This document shows positions 26,076-34,648 of a DNA stretch of 36,222 bases, one piece after another (within the stretch, counting starts at the first letter, position 1; each line of letters opens with the position of its first letter). A program made the translations under genes and the position numbers. Source of the stretch: Deltaproteobacteria bacterium (GTDB lineage Bacteria > Myxococcota_A > UBA9160 > SMWR01). The DNA lies in contig JAFDBP010000133.1 of the NCBI GenBank assembly GCA_019313245.1, positions 1 to 36,222 on the forward strand, written 5' to 3'. Below the pieces are notes generated by a model. That model was not told where the DNA came from, ran no database searches, and saw only the letters and a program-made list of their open reading frames with translations.

Positions 26076-26208
26076 CCCGATCGACCCCTCTTCGGCGCCG
26101 GAACGACGCCAGCGCTCCAAGTCGAAACCCCATCCGGGTCGCAGCGGAAAACCCGATGCAGGGAATCCGCCCCGCGACCCGCTCTACGAGGCCCGATGCC
26201 CATGATAG

Positions 26209-26238
26209 TTCATCGTCAAAACGCGGCCGTGATATACT
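26209..26238 (+). promoter_or_regulatory. Candidate extended -10 promoter
   Basis: TGATATACT gives an extended -10 (TGnTATACT), with TTCATC 18 bases upstream as a weak -35. It points to the 182-residue protein gene, 90 bases downstream. Confidence 0.35.
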
Positions 26239-26326
26239 TCAGCCAGGGCGCCGGATCACCGGAGCCGCTGATCTCGCCCGTCCCGATTCGCTCCGGCCTC
26301 CGACGTCTCGTCAATCGGAGGACCCC

Positions 26327-26875
26327 ATGGAACGCAGCGAAGTACTCGACTGGCTCACCCAGCACACTGAATACGTCCACGACATTCCCGAGCAGCTGCT
26401 CTCGCGTTGCGAGCGAGAGGTCAAACAACACGCCCAGGAAGACGCCTGGCTGCACGCGCGTGATATTGCGCAGCAACACAGCCACGACTGGCGCCACTTC
26501 TGGGGCGCGCACGCCAGCGAGGCCTACATCGCTCGGGAGGCCTGCAGGGATCTCGCCGAGGAGTTCAAACACAACGTACCCGCCCCGCTCGAGGGCCACG
26601 AGAGCGATTTCGTCGACGACGACGTCCTCAGTGCGCTCGACCCCGAGGCGCGCAGCGTCCTTTTCGAGTACGTCCACGATCTGGCACTCGGAGAAGAGCG
26701 GCGGGCCTGGAAGCAGATCACGCGCTTTACCCGCAAGCGAGGCCGAAAGCTGGCCCGCGAGGAGCACCTCTCATCGAACCTGAGCTTCGAGGGAACCAAC
26801 GTCTACTCGGAAACCGCAATTCGGGTGATGGAGATCCTCGCGCGCGACTTCCAGCGCCGCGCCCACGCGCACTGA
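26327..26875 (+). CDS. Unrecognised 182-residue soluble protein
   Basis: The protein is rich in His, Arg, Glu and Trp and mostly helical, with no signal peptide or membrane segment. Notable stretches are WLTQHTEYVHDIPEQLL, ARDIAQQHSHDWRHFWGAHASEAYIAREACRDLAEEF and ARSVLFEYVHDLALGEERRAWKQITRFTRKRGRKLA. The basic FTRKRGRKLAREEHLSS segment could contact nucleic acid or a sigma factor, but this is a guess. The ATG at 26327 has GGAGG six bases upstream, an excellent site, so it is real. I do not recognise a family. It is divergent from the patatin gene. Confidence 0.7.
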   Translation: MERSEVLDWLTQHTEYVHDIPEQLLSRCEREVKQHAQEDAWLHARDIAQQHSHDWRHFWGAHASEAYIAREACRDLAEEFKHNVPAPLEGHESDFVDDDVLSALDPEARSVLFEYVHDLALGEERRAWKQITRFTRKRGRKLAREEHLSSNLSFEGTNVYSETAIRVMEILARDFQRRAHAH

Positions 26876-26877
26876 GA

Positions 26878-26954
26878 TCGGTTTTTGTGCGCCCGGAACC
26901 AAGCGGGGCCGTTTCGATCGCCGGCGTGAGCCGCACCACCGAAGCAAAAACCGA
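26878..26954. other. Structured intergenic element with paired ends
   Basis: TCGGTTTTTG (26878-26887) is matched by CAAAAACCGA (26945-26954), and inside it GTGCG (26887-26891) pairs with CGCAC (26932-26936). It lies just after the 182-residue protein gene, in the gap before the permease. It could be a terminator-like RNA fold or a short regulatory RNA. Confidence 0.35.
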
Positions 26955-27147
26955 CCGCCGCGCCACCTTGCGCTTCGCGGATCGCCTCATCAGCTGAGGA
27001 CCGACATCAGAAACTGCAAAACTCCCTCGTCCGACCACCCATGATCCTATAGAGTACCGACCCCAGCGAAACGGGATTGCTGCGCGCGCGTGGCGTATGC
27101 TGCGCGTGCCCGAGCGTGAAGTCGATCAGCGGGGGGTGGCAGCGGAA

Positions 27148-28788
27148 ATGGCGAACTCGGAGAAGCTCGCGGTCCAGATCGATCCATCCCAGCACGGCCT
27201 GAAACAGTACGAGATGAAGACATCCACCGTTGTCTTCATGATCTTCTGTCTGACCGCCGCTGGCGCCTACGGGATCGAAGAGATGATCCCGAAGGCGGGT
27301 CCCGGGCTCACGCTCGTGATGCTGATGGTGATCCCGTTCCTCTGGAGCACCCCGATGGGCCTGGTGGCGGCGGAACTCGGCTCAGCGCTGCCGCAGGAGG
27401 GCGGCTACTACAAGTGGGTGCAGCGGGCCTGCGGTGAATTCTGGGGCTTTCAGGCCGGTTGGTGGCGGACCATCTCGGTCTACTTCGACAACACGATCTA
27501 CGTCGTGCTCGCCGGATCCTATCTGGGTTCGGTGCTGCATCTCACGACCATACAGGAGTACCTGTTCAAGGCCTGCGTCATCATCGCCTTCACCTACATC
27601 AATATCCGCGGCATCCGGGATGTGGGATTCGTCAGTACGCTCATCTCCATCCTCGTACTGGTCGCGTTTACCGGCGTCGCCGCGGTCGGCTTTGCGCAAT
27701 GGCAGACGAACCCCTTCGTTCCGTTCATTCCGCCGGGCCAGAGCCTGCTGCAGAGCATTGGATACGGGATCGCAATCGGGATGTGGGTGTACTCGGGCTA
27801 CGAGTCGATGTCGACGGTCGCGGGAGAGATGAAGGACCCGCAGATCATTCCGAAAGCCACGCTGATGACCGTTCCCCTGATCATGGCGGTCTACATCCTG
27901 CCCACCATGGGTGGACTGGCTTCCCTCGGGCGCTGGAGCGAATGGGCGTCGGAAGGGGGCCTGACGTACGGCGACGTGGTCACACAGGTCGCGCCCGCGC
28001 TCGGAGTCTTCTTCGTATTCGTCGCGATCGCCGCGCAGTTCTCGATCTTCAACACCTACATCGCATCCGGCTCGAGGGGTTTCTTCGCACTGGCCGAGGA
28101 CAATCTCGCGCCGCGGATCCTGGTCAAGTGCAGCCAGAAGCGCGGCGTTCCCTATGTCGCGGTGCTGTCGCTCGGCATCTTCAGCCTGATCATCTGCATG
28201 TTTCCGTTCGGCGTGATCGTGGTCGTGGACGTCTTCCTCTTCATGTCCGCCTACGCGCTGATCTTCATCTCCGCCTGCATCCTGCGCATCAGGGAGGGAG
28301 AACTGCCCAGACCCTTCAAGGTCCCGGTCGGGACCAAGGTCTTCATCGCGATGTGCATTCCGTCGCTGATCATGGTCTTCATCGCGTTCTTCATCAACGG
28401 CACCGACTATTTCGTGGGCGGGATGACCGCGCTCGTCTCCGGACCGATCATGTATTACATCTTCAAGACGAGATACGGCGGGCTGACCAAGATCGATCCG
28501 GTGAATCACCCGTTGAACCCGAAGACCGGACTGGCCATCGGAGACACGAAGAGAATGGCGTGGATGTTCGGCATCATGACGTTCGTCGGCATCCTCGCAT
28601 CGTTCTTCCTGCCGTGGTATGAGAACCCGGCGATCTACGCCAGGAAATACGCAGTCGAAGGTCTCTTCGAATTCATGATCACCTCTATCCGCTGGATCAC
28701 GGTCGCCTCGGGCGCGACCACGCTGATTCTGGCGGTCGCGGCCCGCCGGGTCGAGCCGGAATACGCAGGCGCTTCCGCTTCCGAATGA
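27148..28788 (+). CDS. APC-superfamily amino acid/amine permease
   Basis: The 546-residue membrane protein has about twelve hydrophobic helices. The N-terminal part (KTSTVVFMIFCLTAAGAYGIEEMIPKAGPGLTL, then PQEGGYYKWVQRACGEFWGFQAGWW) is the hallmark region of amino-acid/polyamine/organocation transporters. The later segments VYSGYESMSTVAGEMKDPQIIPKA and SRGFFALAEDNLAPR are also typical. It probably imports an amino acid, polyamine or related amine. Being 3 kb from the MTTB/corrinoid pair, it could supply their substrate; this is inference. The start is uncertain: ATG 27148 (MANSEKLAVQ) is used, but GTG 27136 or ATG 27097 are possible and none has a strong ribosome-binding site. Confidence 0.88.
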   Translation: MANSEKLAVQIDPSQHGLKQYEMKTSTVVFMIFCLTAAGAYGIEEMIPKAGPGLTLVMLMVIPFLWSTPMGLVAAELGSALPQEGGYYKWVQRACGEFWGFQAGWWRTISVYFDNTIYVVLAGSYLGSVLHLTTIQEYLFKACVIIAFTYINIRGIRDVGFVSTLISILVLVAFTGVAAVGFAQWQTNPFVPFIPPGQSLLQSIGYGIAIGMWVYSGYESMSTVAGEMKDPQIIPKATLMTVPLIMAVYILPTMGGLASLGRWSEWASEGGLTYGDVVTQVAPALGVFFVFVAIAAQFSIFNTYIASGSRGFFALAEDNLAPRILVKCSQKRGVPYVAVLSLGIFSLIICMFPFGVIVVVDVFLFMSAYALIFISACILRIREGELPRPFKVPVGTKVFIAMCIPSLIMVFIAFFINGTDYFVGGMTALVSGPIMYYIFKTRYGGLTKIDPVNHPLNPKTGLAIGDTKRMAWMFGIMTFVGILASFFLPWYENPAIYARKYAVEGLFEFMITSIRWITVASGATTLILAVAARRVEPEYAGASASE

Positions 28789-28921
28789 CCCGGCGCAGGG
28801 TGTAGCTGGAATCATCGATCCGGTGAAATCCCGCCGCGCGAGGTATCTGAAGACCTACGGGAATTGCCGGTCACTCCTGGAGACGCCACGAGAACGCGGC
28901 TCGCACCAACCGGTTCGCTCA

Positions 28922-29680
28922 TCAGAGCAAGAAGGGAATGAGCGCCTTGCGGTTTGCCGGGTAATCGGGGAACTGCTCGCGCAACCAGCGGTGGTTGGCG
29001 AAGGCGCGCGGCCCGACATTGGCTGCCGTGTAGAGCGCAAATGCCAACCCGGCCAGCGACCAGGTCGCCAACGCGAAACCCGCCCACTCGATGATCTCAC
29101 CGAGATAGTTGGGGCAACTCACGTATTCGTAGAGCCAACCCCGCGGCACCTTGTAGTCCGTCTCGCCGGGTTTGCGCAGGTTGAGCAGGATCTGGTCGGC
29201 TTTCAGGTTGATGCCGAAACCGAGCGCAAATACCGCCACGCCCGCGATGAAGCGGGGATCCAGCAACCAGTCGCTCGCATATGCGCCGAAGTGTGAAATC
29301 CAGCGCGCGTTCACATAGGCGTTGAGGCAGTTGAATGTGATGGCCATGCCCGCGATGGCCAGGGCCATGCGCTTGCCCTTGGTGCGCAACCGCAGGGGGA
29401 AGATGAACACGCGGTGGATGTAGTGGATCTGCCAGAGGCCGAGAAAGACGAGCGGCACGAGCTCGGCGCGATGCTCTCCCTGCAGAAAGATCCAGCCGAA
29501 GACCGCCACGGCGGGCAGCTCCATTGCGATCCAACCGACGCGATTGGATACCGTGGGCCCCCAACCCGAACGCCGGTGACGGCCATAGGGCGCCGTGATG
29601 AAGAGCAGCGCCACAAAGGTCACCGCCGCGAGGAATATCTCGAGCCAGGTCGCCCAGGTGTGAATTTCCACTTCAGTCAT
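28922..29680 (-). CDS. Steroid 5-alpha-reductase-family integral membrane protein
   Basis: The 252-residue protein has about six membrane helices. The C-terminal half shows the 3-oxo-5-alpha-steroid 4-dehydrogenase signature: PRGWLYEYVSCPNYLGEIIEWAGFALATWS and then ANVGPRAFANHRWLREQFPDYPANRKALIPFLL, which match the NADPH-binding end of SRD5A/TECR-type reductases. The family reduces the C4-C5 double bond of steroids or trans-2-enoyl lipids. Bacterial members are uncommon, and the substrate could be a sterol, hopanoid-related or enoyl lipid. The start has GAAGAG about ten bases upstream. It lies 101 bases downstream of the TonB-dependent receptor on the same strand. Confidence 0.85.
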   Translation of the reverse strand: MTEVEIHTWATWLEIFLAAVTFVALLFITAPYGRHRRSGWGPTVSNRVGWIAMELPAVAVFGWIFLQGEHRAELVPLVFLGLWQIHYIHRVFIFPLRLRTKGKRMALAIAGMAITFNCLNAYVNARWISHFGAYASDWLLDPRFIAGVAVFALGFGINLKADQILLNLRKPGETDYKVPRGWLYEYVSCPNYLGEIIEWAGFALATWSLAGLAFALYTAANVGPRAFANHRWLREQFPDYPANRKALIPFLL

Positions 29681-29781
29681 CGCGATCTCTTCCAGCTTCG
29701 ATGGCTCGGGCTGACGCGCGCAGCGACGTCAACCGGTCGGTTCGAACGGAATTGCCAGCTGCGGATTGCATCGGGACGCGA

Positions 29782-32220
29782 TCACCACGCCACCGACGCG
29801 CGCGCGCCAAACGTGCGCGGGCGATCGTAGGCGTCGACGAGTGGCGAGCCGAGCAGGCTCGACCCGACCATCTTGGTGGTGGCCACGTCTTTGTCGATGG
29901 CGTTGTCGACGAATACGTCCAGGCCCAGCCGGTGGTCTTCGCTGCGCCACCCCATGCGGAAGTTCAGCAGGTAGTAGGCCTTCTGGGTATCGGCCGGCTC
30001 GTTGGTCGGGCGAAAGTAGACCTTGTCCGATGCGTAGATCTGCGCGTAGGGCGACACGCTGCCGAAGCGGCCGAGGTCGAAACTGTACATCGCGCCAAAG
30101 CTGCCCGAAAAGCGCGGTGCGCGGGAGAGTTCGTTTCCCGTGCAGTCCTGCACCGAGAAATCCTTCGCGTCGCGGCAACCCTTGTAGTCGGTGTAATCCG
30201 TGTCGAGAAACGAAAACTGCGCTTCGAGCGTGAGCGCTGCGGCCGGGATCCACGTCGATTCCAACTCGAGGCCGAAGATGCGCGCGTCCGCCGCGTTCTC
30301 GACGTAGTTCTGGGCCTCGTAGAGCTGGCTCACTTGCAGGTCGTGGTACCAGTAGATGAACGCGGTGCCGTTCAACAACAGCCGGCTGCCGAGCATCGTG
30401 TTCTTCAGGCCGGCCTCGAGGGCGAAGAGGTTCTCGGGGTCGGCGCCAGTCGGGGAAAAGATTCCATCGCAATTCGGGGCGTTGGGATCGTAATCCGGCG
30501 CGTTGGGACCCTCGTAGCAGTCCTGATCCCCGCGCGTGCCGCCGATCGGAGCGATGTCGTTGTTTAGCGTGCCCGCTTTGTAGCCCGTCGAAAATCGGCC
30601 GTACAGCAGTGATTCGTCGGTGATCGGATAATCGAGGCTGAAGCTGCCGGTCGCCTCCCCCCAGTTGTCGCTGCGATCATCGTCGACCCCCTGGAAGAGC
30701 ACGATGGGGGTCGGCGGCTGTCCCTCCTCTCGCACGAAGATCAACGGACTCACGAGATCCGATTTCTTCCAGTCGTGGCTGTAGCGAACCCCGGCCTCCG
30801 CTCGGAGCTTGTCGGTGAGGTGATACCAGCCGTTCACGAAGCCCGCGACCGAATAGGCGCTCGTATCGAATTCCTGATAGAAGGGCACGGGAACGTTGAA
30901 ACGCGTACCGATCGGGGTGAGGATCGGTATGCGCGAGGGCGCATCGATGATCCTGTCACCCGTCGTCCCGAGATGGAAGATTCCCAGCAGCCAGCCGGCA
31001 TCGTCTCCGTAGTCGGACGACCAGTCGATTTCGCCCACCCACTCGTTGCCCTCCCACGATTGGATGGCGACCGCGAGTGACACGTCGGAGTAGTCCTGAT
31101 CCCTGACGCTGTAATCGTCGTAGCTGATGTACGAACCCAGGACGCGCAGCTTCGTCGCGCCGAAGACGGGAATCTTCGGCACCTGCCACTCGATGTTGAA
31201 ATTGCCGCTGATCGTTTCGTTGTCGATGTCGCCCTTCGCATCCAGAAAGATGTGCCGCTCGTTGCCGGGATTGGGCGTGGCTCCGTCGTAGATCGGCTGA
31301 TCCTCGAAGAGTGGAAGCCCGGGAATCAGATCGACGGACTTGAATGGCCCATCGCGCTTCAGCGCGTAACCCACGCCGCGCTTTCGCGCGTAGTTGAAGC
31401 GAAACGTCACGTCGACTGAATCGATCGGTGTCAACAACAGCTGCGCGCGGATGCCGAAGTCGTCGGCGTCGTCGGCATCCTGATCGGAGCCGCTGAACGT
31501 GAAGTTCTCCTGGTAGCCGTCGCGGCTCTCCCAGAATCCGCTCACCCGTAGAGCGGCGAGGTCCTCGACGAGCGGCACGTTCAACACACCGCGGCCCAGC
31601 ATCTGGGAATAGTTGCCGATCTGGAAGTCGGCGAAGACCTCGAATCGATTGCTCGGTGGAACCGAGATGATGTTCATCGCACCGCCCGTCGCGTTGCGAC
31701 CGTAGAGGGTGCCCTGTGGTCCGCGCAGAATCTCGACGCGTTGGATGTCGAAGAAGTTGAACGCCGTGATCGATCTCGCGCGGTTCTGGAAAATGCCGTC
31801 AGTGTGCACCGCCGTCGACTGATCGGTTCCCTGGGCGTTCGAAACGCCGCGAATCGTGATCTTCGCCTCGCCCCGCTCCTGGCCGTAATGCATGTTCGGA
31901 ACGAACGTCTGGATGTCCTGCATCTGCGAGATACCGGCCGCATCGAGCTGTCGACCCGTGACGGCCGACGCCGCGGCGGGCACCTTCTGCAGCGACTGCG
32001 AGCGCTTCTGTACGGTGACCGTGATCTCTTCGACGCCCGCGAACGGCTCTTCCTCGGCGCTCGCGTCCGACGATTCGCCCTCGGCGCTCACGTCCGGCAA
32101 TTCGTATTCGCCGCGATTTTCGTCGGGGTTCTCGTCCTGTGCGCTCGCTGCGAGCGGGATCAGCGCGACCGCAAAGACGAAGAGCCAGGCCTGGCTGAGC
32201 CCGTGATCACCCCACCTCAT
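29782..32220 (-). CDS. TonB-dependent outer-membrane receptor
   Basis: The 812-residue receptor has a signal peptide (ending AASAQ), an acidic linker (about 30-60), a TonB-box-like EEITVTV, a plug domain (LQKVPAAASAVTGRQLDAAGISQMQDIQTFVPN ... RVEILRGPQGTLYGRNATGGAMNIIS) and a long beta-barrel that ends in an aromatic-terminated strand (RPRTFGARASVAW). The plug style matches the large receptor group found in sphingomonads and marine bacteria that take up complex organics or siderophores; the ligand is not determinable. Its position between a PEP-CTERM gene and a steroid-reductase-like gene, all on one strand, suggests uptake of a hydrophobic compound. The ATG at 32220 is preferred to the TTG before it. 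Confidence 0.92.
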   Translation of the reverse strand: MRWGDHGLSQAWLFVFAVALIPLAASAQDENPDENRGEYELPDVSAEGESSDASAEEEPFAGVEEITVTVQKRSQSLQKVPAAASAVTGRQLDAAGISQMQDIQTFVPNMHYGQERGEAKITIRGVSNAQGTDQSTAVHTDGIFQNRARSITAFNFFDIQRVEILRGPQGTLYGRNATGGAMNIISVPPSNRFEVFADFQIGNYSQMLGRGVLNVPLVEDLAALRVSGFWESRDGYQENFTFSGSDQDADDADDFGIRAQLLLTPIDSVDVTFRFNYARKRGVGYALKRDGPFKSVDLIPGLPLFEDQPIYDGATPNPGNERHIFLDAKGDIDNETISGNFNIEWQVPKIPVFGATKLRVLGSYISYDDYSVRDQDYSDVSLAVAIQSWEGNEWVGEIDWSSDYGDDAGWLLGIFHLGTTGDRIIDAPSRIPILTPIGTRFNVPVPFYQEFDTSAYSVAGFVNGWYHLTDKLRAEAGVRYSHDWKKSDLVSPLIFVREEGQPPTPIVLFQGVDDDRSDNWGEATGSFSLDYPITDESLLYGRFSTGYKAGTLNNDIAPIGGTRGDQDCYEGPNAPDYDPNAPNCDGIFSPTGADPENLFALEAGLKNTMLGSRLLLNGTAFIYWYHDLQVSQLYEAQNYVENAADARIFGLELESTWIPAAALTLEAQFSFLDTDYTDYKGCRDAKDFSVQDCTGNELSRAPRFSGSFGAMYSFDLGRFGSVSPYAQIYASDKVYFRPTNEPADTQKAYYLLNFRMGWRSEDHRLGLDVFVDNAIDKDVATTKMVGSSLLGSPLVDAYDRPRTFGARASVAW

Positions 32221-32305
32221 CAAGACCCACCCTCACCCGCGACGCGGGTTCGCTGTTACAGACCCCCCATGTCGACCCGCCACGGGGCACCGCGCTGCGA
32301 AGCCG

Positions 32306-33127
32306 TCAGGCGGAAGCGGCGCCGCGCTCGCGCAGACGACGGAGCCCCGCGAGCCCGAGGACACCCGCGAGCAGCAGGACCTCGCCACTGGGCTCGGGAA
32401 CCACCTCCACGCCCTCCCAGGTGTCCTTCACCGTCGCGTTCGGGTCGGGCCGATCGATGTCGTCCGAGGGATCGCCCGGCGTTCCGTTGTCGCTCACGAA
32501 GGCGTCTCCAAAGGTGTCGATCGTCAGCACGGTGAAGGTCGGCAGGATGACTTCGTTGACTCCGCTCAGATCCCTCGGCCAGGGACCCGCGAGGTCGCAA
32601 AAACTCCCGCCCGAGCAATTCCCCTCGCCGACGACCGTCTCCTGGTAGGCGTTCACGCCCACCTCGTTGTCCCAGGTGATCGTCGAACCGGAAAGCGTGC
32701 CGGTGCCGGTCCGCGACAGCACCGTGCTGAGCACCGTATTCACGAGGGTGAGGCCCGAATCGATGTCCCAATCCCGCTCGAAGTGCGTGTCCGTGATCTC
32801 CACGGGCCCGTCGACGATGTTGCCACCCGGCGCATCTGCGGTGTACTCGATGGTGACGGAAAGCGGGCTCGCCACGTAGACGGTGACGCTCGGATTGCCG
32901 GAATCCACCACATCGAATACGTATTCGGCGTCTCCGAGCCCCAGGGGCGTGCCGGAGATCTTCTGCCTGTAGGCCCCACCGTCGGCGGTTTCCAGACTGT
33001 ATGTGATCGTCACTTTGGGCTCGGGGAGCGCCTCGGCCTGGGGGGCGATGATCGCCACGGATAAGACAACGCCCAGCATGCATGCTCGCCGTAACGAGCG
33101 CGTCGAGAAAAGAGCTTCCGTATGCAT
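32306..33127 (-). CDS. PEP-CTERM sorted exported protein
   Basis: The 273-residue protein has an N-terminal signal (ACMLGVVLSVAIIAPQAEA). The beta-rich body contains repeated Thr/Ser-rich strands (VTITYSLETADGG, SVTVYVASPLSVTIEYT, FTVLTIDTFGDAFVSDNGTPGDPSDD). The C-terminus is VPEPSGEVLLLAGVLGLAGLRRLRERGAASA: the PEP motif, a hydrophobic helix and a basic tail. PEP-CTERM tails are cleaved by exosortase, usually in organisms making exopolysaccharide. No exosortase is in the window. The ATG at 33127 has AGAGG seven bases upstream and is preferred over the longer ORF. It reads into the TonB-dependent receptor, 85 bases downstream. Confidence 0.85.
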   Translation of the reverse strand: MHTEALFSTRSLRRACMLGVVLSVAIIAPQAEALPEPKVTITYSLETADGGAYRQKISGTPLGLGDAEYVFDVVDSGNPSVTVYVASPLSVTIEYTADAPGGNIVDGPVEITDTHFERDWDIDSGLTLVNTVLSTVLSRTGTGTLSGSTITWDNEVGVNAYQETVVGEGNCSGGSFCDLAGPWPRDLSGVNEVILPTFTVLTIDTFGDAFVSDNGTPGDPSDDIDRPDPNATVKDTWEGVEVVPEPSGEVLLLAGVLGLAGLRRLRERGAASA

Positions 33128-33334
33128 TCGATTCCTCTCATCATCCGTTCGCGCCCGACGGCGCCACGTGGCGCAGCGGCGGCGCGGCTGCTGATACCCC
33201 TCTGGAGTCAACGCCAGACTATACAGCGCGCGCGGGGGAATGACCGGCAACGGGGCAGCTCCGCTCGCCGAGAGAAGCCCGGATTGCGTCTCGATACTTA
33301 TTCTCCGCGAGCGAAAGGGGGGCCAATATTCGTT

Positions 33335-33366
33335 TTTCTGACCAAAATCGCGTTTTCGGTCAGAAA
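33335..33366. repeat. Palindrome 1 of cluster: TTTCTGACC / GGTCAGAAA
   Basis: TTTCTGACC (33335-33343) and GGTCAGAAA (33358-33366) are exact reverse complements around AAAATCGCGTTTTC, whose AAAA/TTTT can extend the stem. It lies in a small AT-rich patch of an otherwise GC-rich region. It could be an operator for the leftward operon or an RNA hairpin. Confidence 0.6.
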
Positions 33367-33367
33367 G

Positions 33368-33379
33368 CGGCGTTCGCCG
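33368..33379. repeat. Palindrome 2 of cluster: CGGCG-TT-CGCCG
   Basis: A short five-base inverted repeat with a two-base centre sits right after palindrome 1. It is too tight to form a stable RNA hairpin with a normal loop but reads as a DNA palindrome. Confidence 0.45.
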
Positions 33380-33394
33380 TCAGCCGAGCGGTCT

Positions 33395-33423
33395 CTGCGG
33401 GCGCCAATCGGCGCCGACCGCAG
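33395..33423. repeat. Palindrome 3 of cluster: CTGCGGGCGCC-AATC-GGCGC-CGA-CCGCAG
   Basis: GCGCC (33401-33405) pairs with GGCGC (33410-33414) around AATC, and CTGCGG (33395-33400) pairs with CCGCAG (33418-33423) past a three-base bulge. This is an eleven-pair GC-rich stem. No T-run follows on either strand. Confidence 0.6.
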
Positions 33424-33434
33424 CGCTCGAACGC

Positions 33435-33444
33435 GTTTCGAAAC
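33435..33444. repeat. Palindrome 4 of cluster: GTTTCGAAAC
   Basis: A ten-base perfect palindrome ends the cluster. It is typical of a protein-binding site in size, with no transcriptional evidence. Confidence 0.35.
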
Positions 33445-33713
33445 ATCGTTTGGCGCTTGACGTCGCCCTGGAGAAGATCGAGGTTGGCGCGTTGTGCGCG
33501 GCGACGCAGAAACCCGGCTGGCTCACTTACCGCCCGCGACGTCGCCCCTACGCGGTGGACCGGGACGCGAACGGTGCTCCGAATGCCAGACCGGACGCGT
33601 GCGAAATCCAATTCAAGAAAGACACCGCATCGTGTCTTCCGATTTCGGTTTTGGCACGCGTTTGGACGCGCGCAGCAGGTGGCGCCCCAATCCGTCCGAT
33701 CCGAACGGGTTGT

Positions 33714-33788
33714 TGGTCGGGGTGGTGGGATTCGAACCCACGACGCTGGCCCCCCAAAGACCAGGCTCTACCACTGAGCTACACCCCG
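33714..33788 (-). tRNA. tRNA-Pro (anticodon UGG), CCA encoded
   Basis: Folding by hand on the minus strand gives acceptor CGGGGTG/CACCCCG, D-arm GCTC...GAGC, anticodon arm TGGTC-TTTGGGG-GGCCA and T-arm GTGGG-TTCGAAT-CCCAC. The anticodon is TGG, followed by G37, and the C1-G72 pair with A73 is characteristic of bacterial tRNA-Pro. The 3' CCA is encoded. It reads proline CCN codons. Confidence 0.95.
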
Positions 33789-33927
33789 ACGCACCGCGCG
33801 CGACGTTACACCCGTGGCTGCTCGGCGAACAGTCCCCGGATCGCCTGGCGGAATTTCGCGCGCGAGGCCAGCGGTCCAAAGCGGCGAATCCCGCTCGCGC
33901 GAACCGCGCTGGGCCGCGGGCTTTCCA

Positions 33928-34593
33928 TCACGCGACCAGCACCGGGTGGACGACCGTTTCGTCGAGCCAACCCACGAGCTGGCGCAGCGCTTCGGGATTG
34001 ATCTCGTGGCCCATCTCGTATTCGCGATAGGTCGTGGGCACGCCGAGTTTGATCAGTTCGTCTCGCGACTCGCGCCCGTGGTCGATCGAGATCATCGGAT
34101 CCCTCGTACCGTGAATCACCAGGGTCTTGAGATTCGCGAGTTCGGGATTCGGTGCGACCGATGCGGCCTTGTCCGAGGGCAGCCACGAAGACAGCGCGAC
34201 GAGTCCCGCGTATCGAACCGGATCCCGCAGCGCGAGCGCGTAGGCCATCACGCCGCCCTGGCTGAAGCCGAGGATCGCGGTCTTGCGCGGATCGACGGGA
34301 AGCGTGGGGAGGGCTTCGTCGAGAAATCGCTGCAGCGAAGCCACGCCCTTTTCGAATTCGGCGGGGTCGACCCCGTCGCCGCCCGTGAACGGAAACCAGC
34401 CGTAGCCGACCTGCCCGGGGCCAGCCTGAAACGCGAGCGGGCCCTGGGGACAGAGTACGACCGAGCGGCCGCCGTCGAAGATCGGCGCGAGGCCGATCAG
34501 GTCGTGGGCGCTCGCCCCCCAGCCGTGGAGTGCGATGATCGCCGGAAAGGGGCCGTCGCCGGCCGGGACGTGCGCGGTATAGAGGAGTTCCAT
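33928..34593 (-). CDS. Carboxylesterase/phospholipase-family alpha/beta hydrolase
   Basis: The cytoplasmic protein has about 221 residues. Features are the oxyanion-hole sequence ALHGWGAS, nucleophile elbow GFSQGG, catalytic Asp in IHGTRDPMI and catalytic His in EMGHEI, all in the order of the YpfH/Est-type carboxylesterase group. It probably hydrolyses short-chain acyl esters or thioesters such as protein S-acyl groups. The start is uncertain: ATG 34593 ([11 protein letters not shown]) is used, with ATG 34611 an alternative; neither has a strong ribosome-binding site. It is divergent from leuC. Confidence 0.88.
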   Translation of the reverse strand: MELLYTAHVPAGDGPFPAIIALHGWGASAHDLIGLAPIFDGGRSVVLCPQGPLAFQAGPGQVGYGWFPFTGGDGVDPAEFEKGVASLQRFLDEALPTLPVDPRKTAILGFSQGGVMAYALALRDPVRYAGLVALSSWLPSDKAASVAPNPELANLKTLVIHGTRDPMISIDHGRESRDELIKLGVPTTYREYEMGHEINPEALRQLVGWLDETVVHPVLVA

Positions 34594-34648
34594 CCGCGCA
34601 GCATACGACATGGGGGTCGGCCCGCGCCCGTGCTATCCACCTTGGGCC

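Larger units (their letters stand above)
33128..33713. other. 586-base gene-free region with several palindromes
   Basis: I see no convincing protein gene here. The part nearest the PEP-CTERM gene holds its leader and a minus-strand TATAGT (33218-33223), a possible -10. The middle (33333-33444) carries a palindrome cluster, described separately. The part near the tRNA is not obviously structured. ORFs through the tRNA region are artefacts. Confidence 0.5.

Noticed and set aside
27107-27125. Second sigma-54 promoter before the permease
   Set aside because: TGGCGTATGCTGCGC has GG-N10-GC spacing, but the -24 and -12 flanks are poor matches, and one is expected often in GC-rich DNA.
33450-34001. 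183-residue plus-strand ORF over the tRNA
   Set aside because: Contains [23 protein letters not shown], the classic translation of an antisense tRNA gene.
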